From positions 1-8,551 of the forward strand of contig WTCI01000302.1 in the NCBI GenBank assembly GCA_013138655.1: DNA of 8,551 nucleotides. Direction: 5' to 3'. This document shows, in pieces, positions 1-5,730 of this stretch. Source of the stretch: Desulfuromonadaceae bacterium. Its GTDB lineage: Bacteria > Desulfobacterota > Desulfuromonadia > Desulfuromonadales > Geopsychrobacteraceae. The notes beneath the pieces were generated by a model. That model was given only the letters and a program-made list of their open reading frames with translations, ran no database searches and had not been told where the DNA came from. Position 1 is the stretch's first letter; every line of letters starts with the position of its first letter. The translations under genes were made by a program, and so were the position numbers.

Positions 1-134
1 TGCAGAAGGTCAACGAGGCAACTGCGCATATGTTCATTGTCAATCCACTTAAGGCCGGCAAACTGCGTAACCTTTTCTCCACCCACCCGCCGATGGAAGA
101 GCGGATTCGCCGTCTTGAAGGGATGCGCGTTTAA
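1..134 (+). CDS. htpX: HtpX-type zinc metalloprotease, C-terminal fragment
   Basis: This is the 3' end of a gene cut by the window edge; 43 complete codons are visible, read from position 3 to the TAA at 132-134. HtpX is an M48-family, membrane-bound, zinc-dependent endoprotease that degrades misfolded membrane proteins. The visible tail carries the family's closing motif: HMFIVNPL early in the fragment, then [18 protein letters not shown], which is nearly diagnostic for HtpX C-termini. The HEXXH zinc site and the membrane segments lie upstream of the window and cannot be checked. The stop codon directly abuts the TTG start of rsmB in the same reading frame, so the two genes are probably co-transcribed and translationally coupled. 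The family call is secure; the symbol rests on this short tail only. Confidence 0.86.
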   Translation, partial: QKVNEATAHMFIVNPLKAGKLRNLFSTHPPMEERIRRLEGMRV

Positions 135-1493
135 TTGGCGTCGCGTCCGGACGACAGCCCGCGGCGGGCTGCTTATGAAATTCTCCTGCGGGTCGATGAG
201 GGCGCCTTTGCCGACCTGGTGCTCGATACGACCCTGAACCGCTCGCAACTTGACAGCCGGGATCGGGGGCTGGTGACCGAACTGGTCTACGGCACCCTGC
301 GCCTGCGGGGGCGAGTTGACTTTGCGCTGAGTCGGTTCTGCGATCGACCATTACACCGTTTGCAGCCGGGAGTGCTGCGACTGCTGCGGCTGGGAGCTTA
401 TCAGCTGCTGGAGTTGGATCGAATTCCGGCCCACGCGGCGGTCAATTCGAGCGTTGAACTGGCCCGCGAACTGGAAATGGATCAGGCAACCGGACTGATC
501 AACGGGGTTCTGCGGGCTTTGGCGCGAGGCAAGGCGGATATCGACTGGCCGGACACGAGTAACATCCGTCGTTATCTGCAGCATGTCTGCAGCATGCCGG
601 TCTGGTTGAGCAAAGAGCTGATGCGCCTGCTGCCGAATGCCGAGGCCCGGGCCCTGGGTGAAGCACTGGCCCAGCCGGCGCCCTACAGCTTACGGGTCAA
701 CACCCTCAAGACGGAGCGCGATCAGCTGCTGGCGGCCCTGGCCGAGGCCGGTCACCAGGCTCATCCCTGCTCGTATGTGCCGGAAGGGATCCTCATCGAT
801 AAACGGGGGGATGGGCCGTTGCCGGGGGATGCCGAAGGCTGGTACCAGGTGCAGGACGAGGCAAGCATGCTGATAGCCCACCTGCTCGATGTACAGCCGG
901 GACAGCGAATTCTTGACTGTTGTGCCGCACCCGGCGGGAAAACCACGCACATCGCTGCTTTGACCGATAACCGGGCAGAGATTGTCGCTCTGGACAAGCA
1001 TCCGCAGCGGGTCGAACTGATCGATCAGGGAGCTGAACGGCTCGGCTGCAGCAGCATCGCCGCCCGTGCCTGGGATCTGAGCGAAAAACCGGATTTTCTC
1101 GCACCGGCGAGTTTCGATCGGGTTCTCCTTGATGCTCCCTGTAGTGGGCTTGGTGTGCTGCGCCGCAACCCGGAGAGCCGCTGGAACAAGTCGGCGGTCA
1201 ATCTCCGTGAGCTTGCCGTGTTGCAACGACAGCTTCTGGGGAACGTTGCGCCGCTGGTCAAGTCGGGCGGCAGGCTGCTTTATTCGGTCTGTACCTTCAG
1301 CTGGGCCGAAACCGACGAACAGGTGACGACCTTTCTCGCGGATCACCCGGAATTTCGGCTTGAAGACCTGCGTGAGCAGGCCCCGCCGGAATGGGTTGGG
1401 CTGTTCACTGAAAAAGGCACCTTGCGCAGCTATCCCCATCGGCATACTGGGATGGATGCGTTTTTTGCTGCCCGTTTCCGGCGGTTGGACTGA
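135..1493 (+). CDS. rsmB: 16S rRNA (cytosine-967-C5)-methyltransferase RsmB
   Basis: Predicted to transfer a methyl group from S-adenosylmethionine to C5 of a cytosine in 16S rRNA (C967 in E. coli numbering), in the cytosol. The 452 aa length is usual for RsmB/Sun. Residues about 8-135 are a NusB-like RNA-binding domain (RRAAYEILLRV near the start; HAAVNSSVELA at 100-110). The catalytic domain has SAM motif I DCCAAPGGKT at 261-270, an acidic ribose-binding position in ALDKHP near 287, motif IV DAPCSG at 333-338 with Cys336, and motif VI YSVCTF with Cys386. Both catalytic cysteines of the m5C class are therefore present. The C-terminus PHRHTGMDAFFAARF is typical. The start is a TTG directly after the htpX stop and in the same frame, so no start further upstream is possible. 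A purine run GAAGGG at 117-122 lies 12 bases upstream, slightly far for a Shine-Dalgarno sequence. Confidence 0.95.
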   Translation: MASRPDDSPRRAAYEILLRVDEGAFADLVLDTTLNRSQLDSRDRGLVTELVYGTLRLRGRVDFALSRFCDRPLHRLQPGVLRLLRLGAYQLLELDRIPAHAAVNSSVELARELEMDQATGLINGVLRALARGKADIDWPDTSNIRRYLQHVCSMPVWLSKELMRLLPNAEARALGEALAQPAPYSLRVNTLKTERDQLLAALAEAGHQAHPCSYVPEGILIDKRGDGPLPGDAEGWYQVQDEASMLIAHLLDVQPGQRILDCCAAPGGKTTHIAALTDNRAEIVALDKHPQRVELIDQGAERLGCSSIAARAWDLSEKPDFLAPASFDRVLLDAPCSGLGVLRRNPESRWNKSAVNLRELAVLQRQLLGNVAPLVKSGGRLLYSVCTFSWAETDEQVTTFLADHPEFRLEDLREQAPPEWVGLFTEKGTLRSYPHRHTGMDAFFAARFRRLD

Positions 1494-1502
1494 GATAGCA
1501 GA

Positions 1503-1568
1503 GCGAACACACAGGTTCGCCCCTACATAATGAAAAAACGATACAAGGGGCGACCCGGTGGGCCGCCC
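1503..1568 (+). repeat. Pair of inverted REP-like palindromes (BIME-like) between rsmB and rpe
   Basis: Two GC-rich hairpins lie in the 107-base gap. The first is GCGAAC (1503-1508) with GTTCGC (1515-1520), loop ACACAG. The second is GGGCGACCC (1548-1556) with GGGCCGCCC (1560-1568), loop GGT and one A/C mismatch. Read on the minus strand, the first begins TAGGGGCGA, while the second begins AAGGGGCGA on the plus strand, so they are two copies of one palindromic module in opposite orientation, as in bacterial interspersed mosaic elements. Neither is followed by a T-run, so they are unlikely to be simple terminators; they could stabilise the mRNA or modulate distal expression. Copy number in the genome is unknown from this window. 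Confidence 0.55.
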
Positions 1569-1600
1569 AGATTTTGTTCCTGATTCCCCGGAGTTATTCC

Positions 1601-2269
1601 ATGATCAAAATTGCCCCCTCAATCCTCTCCGCCGATTTCGCCAAGCTGGGAGATGAAATCAAGGCCATCGAAACCGGTGGTGCCGATTACGTCCATGTCG
1701 ATGTGATGGACGGGCACTTTGTGCCGAATATCACCATCGGCCCGTTGATCATTGAGGCCGTTCGCCCAGTCACCAGGTTGCCCCTTGATGTCCACCTGAT
1801 GATCGAGAATCCCGACCAGTACATCCCCGCCTTTGCCGAGGCCGGTGCCGATATCATCGTCGTCCATGCCGAAGCGACAACCCATCTGCATCGCACCGTC
1901 CAGCTGATCAAGTCACTCGGGAAAAAAGTGGGTGTCTCACTCAACCCGGCAACCCCACTTTCGGCTCTGGAGATGATCCTGCCCAATCTCGACCTGGTGT
2001 TGCTGATGACCGTCAATCCCGGTTTCGGTGGCCAGTCGTTCATTCGTAACTGCCTGCCGAAAATTGCTGAATTGCGTCGCCAAATCGAGGCCCTGGGGCT
2101 GCCGATCGAACTGGAGGTCGACGGCGGGGTGAAGGTGGACAATATTGAGGAGATCGCTGCCGCCGGGGCGGACGTTTTTGTTGCCGGCAGTGCCGTGTTC
2201 GGCGTCGATGACTATGCCGCGGCCATCGCCCAGCTCAAGGAGAATGGCCGCATCGGGCGGGCCGGATGA
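1601..2269 (+). CDS. rpe: Ribulose-phosphate 3-epimerase
   Basis: Interconverts D-ribulose 5-phosphate and D-xylulose 5-phosphate in the cytosolic pentose phosphate pathway. The 222 aa product is a standard-length (beta/alpha)8 barrel. Visible signatures are [10 protein letters not shown] at 4-13, [12 protein letters not shown] at 32-43, DVHLMI at 63-68, VNPGFGGQ at 138-145 and EVDGGV at 172-177. The expected metal ligands and acid/base residues are all present: His32, Asp34, His65 and Asp174, with Asp34 and Asp174 as the catalytic pair. I chose the ATG at 1601 rather than a TTG at 1574, because GGAG at 1590-1593 sits seven bases before it and family homology begins at [13 protein letters not shown]. 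The gene follows the REP-like pair and ends in an ATGA overlap with the Nudix gene, implying coupled translation. Confidence 0.97.
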   Translation: MIKIAPSILSADFAKLGDEIKAIETGGADYVHVDVMDGHFVPNITIGPLIIEAVRPVTRLPLDVHLMIENPDQYIPAFAEAGADIIVVHAEATTHLHRTVQLIKSLGKKVGVSLNPATPLSALEMILPNLDLVLLMTVNPGFGGQSFIRNCLPKIAELRRQIEALGLPIELEVDGGVKVDNIEEIAAAGADVFVAGSAVFGVDDYAAAIAQLKENGRIGRAG

Positions 2270-2919
2270 ACTCCCTGCAGCAGGTGACTGAACAGCTGGC
2301 GCGTTACCCGGCCAAGCCGATAGTGCAAGGGAAGTTACGATCTGCCGCGGTTTTGGTGCCGCTATTCCTGCGGCATGACAAGCCCTGGATTCTTTTTACT
2401 CGCCGCACCGAACAGCTGAAAAATCACAGTGGGGAAATCTCCTTTCCCGGTGGCGGGGCTGAAGAGCAGGACGCTGATTTCTGGCAGACGGCGCTCCGCG
2501 AGACGGAAGAAGAGATGGGAATTCGTGCGGCCGATGTCAGGCGGCTCGGACAACTGGATGATTTTTATTCGATCCATGGTTACCGGGTGAAGGTTTGTGT
2601 CGGCAGCTATGTCGATCCTTACCCCTATCGGGTTGATGAAAATGAAATCGCCGAGGTGATCGAACTGCCGCTGGAACGGTTGTGCGATCCGCAGATTTAT
2701 CACCAGGAGGATTGGCAGCATAAAGGGCGGCTGTTGCCGGTCGATTTTTACCAACTGGACGGGCACAACATCTGGGGGATGACAGCGGGGATTCTCAAGC
2801 AATTGCTACAGTGTCTCGAACCGATCTTTACCGCGGGGCAGGCAGCAGTCGATCCAGGGCGCCCTGCTCATCTAGAGCAAACAATTCATCACAGCCGACG
2901 ATATGGCGATAGCCGATAA
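2266..2919 (+). CDS. Nudix hydrolase, NudL-type CoA pyrophosphatase
   Basis: Predicted to hydrolyse coenzyme A or its derivatives to 3',5'-ADP and 4'-phosphopantetheine, with Mg2+ or Mn2+. The 217 aa product has the extended signature of the NudL/UPF0035 branch: [20 protein letters not shown] at 43-62, then [11 protein letters not shown] at 76-86 carrying the metal-binding glutamates E79, E82 and E83. The glutamate expected eight residues before R78 in a classical Nudix box is Ala70; from memory of E. coli NudL, that branch also has alanine there, so this is not damage. Other NudL-like blocks are [11 protein letters not shown] (100-110), [13 protein letters not shown] (124-136) and IWGMTAGIL (169-177). 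The last 25 or so residues form a poorly recognisable extension. ATG overlaps the rpe stop as ATGA. Substrate is inferred from family, so no symbol is given. Confidence 0.87.
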   Translation: MNSLQQVTEQLARYPAKPIVQGKLRSAAVLVPLFLRHDKPWILFTRRTEQLKNHSGEISFPGGGAEEQDADFWQTALRETEEEMGIRAADVRRLGQLDDFYSIHGYRVKVCVGSYVDPYPYRVDENEIAEVIELPLERLCDPQIYHQEDWQHKGRLLPVDFYQLDGHNIWGMTAGILKQLLQCLEPIFTAGQAAVDPGRPAHLEQTIHHSRRYGDSR

Positions 2920-2942
2920 AAATGCGCATCGAATATTGCCAT
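2903..2942 (+). other. Intercistronic stem-loop between the Nudix and lipoprotein genes
   Basis: ATGGCGATA (2903-2911) pairs with TATTGCCAT (2934-2942) over nine positions including one G-U pair. Inside it, across a 2x2 internal loop, CGAT (2914-2917) pairs with ATCG (2928-2931). The hairpin contains the Nudix stop codon (2917-2919) and ends eight bases before the GGAGG Shine-Dalgarno sequence (2951-2955) of the lipoprotein gene. There is no T-run, so it is not an intrinsic terminator. A role in mRNA stability or in setting the ratio of the two products is inference. Confidence 0.45.
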
Positions 2943-2961
2943 CTTGTCTCGGAGGCAGGCA

Positions 2962-3372
2962 ATGGGAGTAATTAAATATCTGGTCGGTCTGCTGCTGTTT
3001 TCCCTGTTTGCCTGTAGTGGGCCGGTTGACGTCGGTCCCGGACTGGCCAAGGTGAGTCACCAGTTCAGTGAGGCGATGCGCTGGCGGGACTATCTTGGTG
3101 CCGCACATTTTTTACAACAGGATTTGCGGTCAACATTCCTTGAACAGTTTCAAAATGATGAAGACCTGTATATTGTCGAAAGTCGCATTGTTAACATTAA
3201 TCTGAATAAGGCTGATGGCACTGCCGAGGCTGACTACCTGCTGGAATACTACCGCTTACCGTCCTCGCGGGTCAAAAAATGGCGCTGGTTGCAGCAATGG
3301 CAACTGTGCCGGGAAAAGATCACCCAGCCTGGTATCTGGCAGATTAAAAACGCCCCTCCACCTTTGCCCTGA
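2962..3372 (+). CDS. Small predicted lipoprotein of unknown function
   Basis: I do not recognise the family. From the ATG at 2962 the product has 136 aa. It begins with a lipoprotein signal peptide: one lysine, a hydrophobic stretch (residues 6-17) and a lipobox LFAC with Cys18 as the lipidated residue. Serine at +2 suggests sorting to the outer membrane under the usual Lol rule. The mature part starts with predicted helices rich in Gln and Phe (about 30-62) and continues into alternating strands rich in Tyr and Trp (VKKWRWLQQWQL near 107-118), ending in PPPLP. This helix-then-sheet layout resembles small NTF2-like domains, but that is a guess. Start choice: GGAGG at 2951-2955 is six bases upstream of the ATG; a TTG at 2944 would put the ribosome site inside the gene. 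It is probably the last gene of the upstream unit. Confidence 0.78.
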   Translation: MGVIKYLVGLLLFSLFACSGPVDVGPGLAKVSHQFSEAMRWRDYLGAAHFLQQDLRSTFLEQFQNDEDLYIVESRIVNINLNKADGTAEADYLLEYYRLPSSRVKKWRWLQQWQLCREKITQPGIWQIKNAPPPLP

Positions 3373-3465
3373 GGTGATGAAATTCGTTATTGACCCTTTT
3401 GCTAACAAATTGTTTTTTCTCAAATTTAAACCCGGTTTTTTACTTGAATTGGTGAAAAAATAGCC

Positions 3466-3495
3466 TTGATTTCAGACTATCGTTTATGGTATCAG
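3466..3495 (+). promoter_or_regulatory. Candidate sigma-70 promoter for the sfrBA unit
   Basis: A -35-like TTGATT (3466-3471) and a -10-like TATCAG (3490-3495) are separated by 18 bases, with TGG just before the -10 giving an extended -10 (TGn). Each hexamer matches consensus at four of six positions. Transcription would start near 3502, leaving a leader of roughly 110 bases before sfrB. The surrounding DNA is AT-rich compared with the genes. It is the best promoter-like sequence I found in the gap, but a weak match. Confidence 0.28.
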
Positions 3496-3499
3496 TCTG
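3473..3499 (+). promoter_or_regulatory. Inverted repeat across the candidate sfrB promoter, possible operator
   Basis: CAGACT (3473-3478) is mirrored by AGTCTG (3494-3499), with 15 bases between the arms. The arms flank the proposed spacer and overlap the end of the proposed -10. A second short palindrome, ATACTGTAT, lies at 3501-3509. Such dyads are typical of dimeric regulator sites, but no regulator gene is in the window and the match to any known operator is unknown. Confidence 0.3.
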
Positions 3500-3570
3500 C
3501 ATACTGTATACGATATCAAGTCATAAAAACAGCCAAAACATCGGCTGATTCTCACCGCTTACGGGGTTTA

Positions 3571-3612
3571 CGGCCTTCCTTTTGGGAGGTCGAAGCAGGT
3601 CATAGGAGGCCG
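3571..3612 (+). promoter_or_regulatory. Putative translational switch covering the sfrB ribosome binding site
   Basis: CGGCCTTCCT at 3571-3580 has two mutually exclusive partners. In one fold, GGCCTTCC (3572-3579) pairs with GGGAGGTC (3584-3591) around a TTTT loop: eight pairs, two of them G-U. In the other fold it pairs with AGGAGGCCG (3604-3612), forming nine Watson-Crick pairs with only T3577 bulged, which buries the complete AGGAGG Shine-Dalgarno sequence (3604-3609). The first fold leaves that sequence free. Upstream the leader has another small stem, CAGCC (3530-3534) with GGCTG (3543-3547). No known riboswitch class was recognised. The complementarity is directly visible; regulation is inferred. 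Confidence 0.45.
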
Positions 3613-3614
3613 GT

Positions 3615-5639
3615 TTGTCACAGGTTGCTTTTTCCAGCTGGGGAAGACAGGTTATCGATAATCGGCAGGGTGGCGATGTTGAAGTTGAAGTCGCCAAGAA
3701 GAAACTGCCGATCACCTTTGGTGGTGAAAAAAACATTGCTGCGTTCATGGGTTGGGATGGATTGATTCTTCATGATCCCAATGTTGATGTGGTGGCGATG
3801 GCCGCGGAATATGCCAAGCGGGTGCAGGAGGATTACTGCTGCGCCAAATGCTCTCCCGGGAAGAAGGGAACCCGGGTTATGCAGGATACGTTGGCGCGGA
3901 TCGTCGGTGGGCAGGGCAATGAGGGTGATCTGGATACCCTGCTGAATCTTGCCGATCTGCTGCAGAATTGTAAATGCACCCTCTGTCAGACTTCGGCGGT
4001 TCCGGTTGCCGATACCGTCAAGCATTTCCGCGATGATTACCTTGCCTACATTCGTGGTGAAAAGAGAGACAAGAAGGCGGTCGAGTACAAAGTCAAGATG
4101 ACCGCGCACTGTCAGGACAAGTGCCCCGCGCACGTCGACATCCCCGCCTATGTTGAGGCGATCAAGGAGCTCCGCTTCGACGAGTCGCTGGAAATTATCC
4201 GTGAAAGCATGCCGTTGCCGTCGGTTTGCGGCCGCGTCTGTCCACACCCCTGCGAGACCGCCTGTCGTCGTGCAAATGTTGATAAGCCAATCAATATTAT
4301 GGTGCTTAAACGAACGGCATCCGACTACGAGTGGCAGCACAACCTTCAGCCACCGATGCAACCGAAGCCGAAAAAGGATAAGACGATTGCCATCGTCGGT
4401 GCCGGCCCGGCCGGTCTGGCGGCTGCCTATTACCTGGCTCTTGAGGGTTATCCCTGCACCATTTACGAATCCCTGCCGGAAGGTTTCGGAGGCGGCATGA
4501 TTGCGGTCGGTATTCCGGCTTACCGGATGCCGCGCCATATCCTGCAGCGCGATATCGACATTATCAGCTCCATGGGTGTCGAAATTATCTACGATACCCA
4601 TATTGGCAAAGATATCACCCTGATGGAACTGAAGAAGAAATTTGATGCGGTCCTCCTGGCACCGGGTGCTCACAAGTCGAAGCCGATGGGTGTCGAAGGT
4701 GAAGAGGAAGGCTACAACGGATTCCTCGCCGGCGGCATCGAATTCCTGCGCGAAGCGTACATGGGCAAACCGACCGGAATGGGTAAAAAGGTCTGCGTCG
4801 TCGGTGGCGGTAACACCGCGATTGACTGTGTCCGGGTCGCCCTGCGGGAAGGTGCTAAAGATTCAATTCTGCTCTATCGTCGGACCCGGAAAGAGATGCC
4901 GGCCGATTCCTGGGAAGTTGACGGTGCCGATGAAGAAGGCGTCCAGTTTGAATTCCTGGTGCTGCCGAAAAAGATCATCGTCGATGATAAGCGTCAAGTT
5001 ACCGGTGTCGAGTGCATCCGCATGGAACTGGGAGAACCGGACGATTCCGGCCGCCGTCGTCCGCAGCCGGTCGAAGGCAGCGAATTTATCGTTGAATGCG
5101 ACACCCTGATCCCGGCCATCGGTCAGGATCCGGATCTCAGTTTCATCACTGAGGAAACCGGCATCGAGATCACCCGCTGGAACACTGTGGTCACCAAGTA
5201 TGTTCCGTTGAAGAGCGAGGCCGGCCGCGACCTGAACGATGACATGGGAAATCCGCTGTCACGAATTCTGCTGACCGATATGGACGGTGTCTTTGCTTCC
5301 GGTGATGCCGAGATCGGCCCGCTGACGGTGGTTGCCTGTGTCGGTAACGCCCACCGCGCCGCCAAGGTCATTCAGCGCTGGCTTGAAGAGGGTAAAGCCT
5401 ATCTGACCGATGATGATTTCCATGAGGATATCCTCAGCCATCTCGGTGTCTACGACAAGAATGAAGATGTCCCTTGGCTTGATGCGGTTACACGTGTTGA
5501 ACAAAATGAAATCCACGGCAAAGCGCGGGCCAGCAAGGGGAACTATAATGAAGTCGAGCTCGGTTTCAAGGATTCTGATGCGGTTATAGAAGCAGAGCGC
5601 TGCCTGCGTTGTTACCGTGTTTCGATGATTGCCGTTTAA
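3615..5639 (+). CDS. sfrB: NADPH-Fe(III) oxidoreductase subunit beta, GltD-like (SfrB)
   Basis: Predicted NADPH-oxidising flavoprotein half of a soluble SfrAB-type complex; 674 aa. In Geobacter sulfurreducens the complex was purified as a cytoplasmic NADPH-dependent Fe(III) reductase and later linked to acetate metabolism and NADPH balance. Domains in order: a NuoF-like iron-sulfur region at about 65-147 (CCAKCSPGKKGTR at 75-87, CKCTLC at 119-124, HFRDDY at 137-142); a GltD-type N-terminal two-[4Fe-4S] domain with C166, C170, C205, C209, C213 and C217; an FAD fold with VGAGPAG at 261-267; an NADPH fold with VVGGGNTAIDC at 395-405 and YRRTRKEMPA at 421-430; the closing FAD motif FASGDAEIGP at 560-569; and a final CLRC at 663-666. 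TTG start with AGGAGG five bases upstream. Its best alternative label is glutamate synthase small-subunit-like oxidoreductase; the SfrA neighbour favours SfrB. First gene of its unit. Confidence 0.9.
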   Translation: MSQVAFSSWGRQVIDNRQGGDVEVEVAKKKLPITFGGEKNIAAFMGWDGLILHDPNVDVVAMAAEYAKRVQEDYCCAKCSPGKKGTRVMQDTLARIVGGQGNEGDLDTLLNLADLLQNCKCTLCQTSAVPVADTVKHFRDDYLAYIRGEKRDKKAVEYKVKMTAHCQDKCPAHVDIPAYVEAIKELRFDESLEIIRESMPLPSVCGRVCPHPCETACRRANVDKPINIMVLKRTASDYEWQHNLQPPMQPKPKKDKTIAIVGAGPAGLAAAYYLALEGYPCTIYESLPEGFGGGMIAVGIPAYRMPRHILQRDIDIISSMGVEIIYDTHIGKDITLMELKKKFDAVLLAPGAHKSKPMGVEGEEEGYNGFLAGGIEFLREAYMGKPTGMGKKVCVVGGGNTAIDCVRVALREGAKDSILLYRRTRKEMPADSWEVDGADEEGVQFEFLVLPKKIIVDDKRQVTGVECIRMELGEPDDSGRRRPQPVEGSEFIVECDTLIPAIGQDPDLSFITEETGIEITRWNTVVTKYVPLKSEAGRDLNDDMGNPLSRILLTDMDGVFASGDAEIGPLTVVACVGNAHRAAKVIQRWLEEGKAYLTDDDFHEDILSHLGVYDKNEDVPWLDAVTRVEQNEIHGKARASKGNYNEVELGFKDSDAVIEAERCLRCYRVSMIAV

Positions 5640-5658
5640 CTGCGAACAAATGACTTGA

Positions 5659-5709
5659 GGCCGAACAGGTCGAACGGGTATCAACCTGCTTCGACAAATG
5701 AATTCGGCC
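5659..5709 (+). other. Long stem-loop between sfrB and sfrA
   Basis: In the 91-base gap, GGCCGAA (5659-5665) pairs perfectly with TTCGGCC (5703-5709). Inside, GTCGAA (5669-5674) can pair with TTCGAC (5690-5695), and alternatively CAGGT (5666-5670) with ACCTG (5684-5688). The structure ends seven bases before the GAGGTG ribosome site of sfrA (5717-5722). No T-run follows, so it is not a plain terminator. A role in subunit ratio, mRNA processing or protection is inference. Confidence 0.45.
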
Positions 5710-5730
5710 GGCTTTTGAGGTGAATATAAT

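Noticed and set aside
1503..1568. REP-like hairpins as a CRISPR repeat or a terminator pair
   Set aside because: Only two divergent inverted copies with no regular spacers, and no T-run after either stem.
1574..1600. Nine-residue N-terminal extension of rpe from a TTG at 1574
   Set aside because: It would start inside sequence next to the REP-like element, has no ribosome site, and family homology begins at the ATG at 1601, which has GGAG seven bases upstream.
2944..2961. Earlier TTG start for the lipoprotein gene
   Set aside because: It would place the GGAGG ribosome site within the gene and add residues ahead of a normal signal peptide; the ATG at 2962 is properly spaced.
3390..3395. TTGACC as a -35 element
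   Set aside because: A good hexamer, but at 16-18 bases downstream there is only a T-run and no -10-like sequence.
3428..3441. AAACCCGGTTTTTT as a terminator after the lipoprotein gene
   Set aside because: The stem is only four A/T-rich pairs with a three-base loop, too weak to call despite the T-run.
3618..4673. Long minus-strand open frame opposite sfrB
   Set aside because: It mirrors the codon pattern of a clearly homologous gene on the plus strand, shows no recognisable motif and has no independent support; likewise the minus-strand frames opposite rsmB and sfrA.
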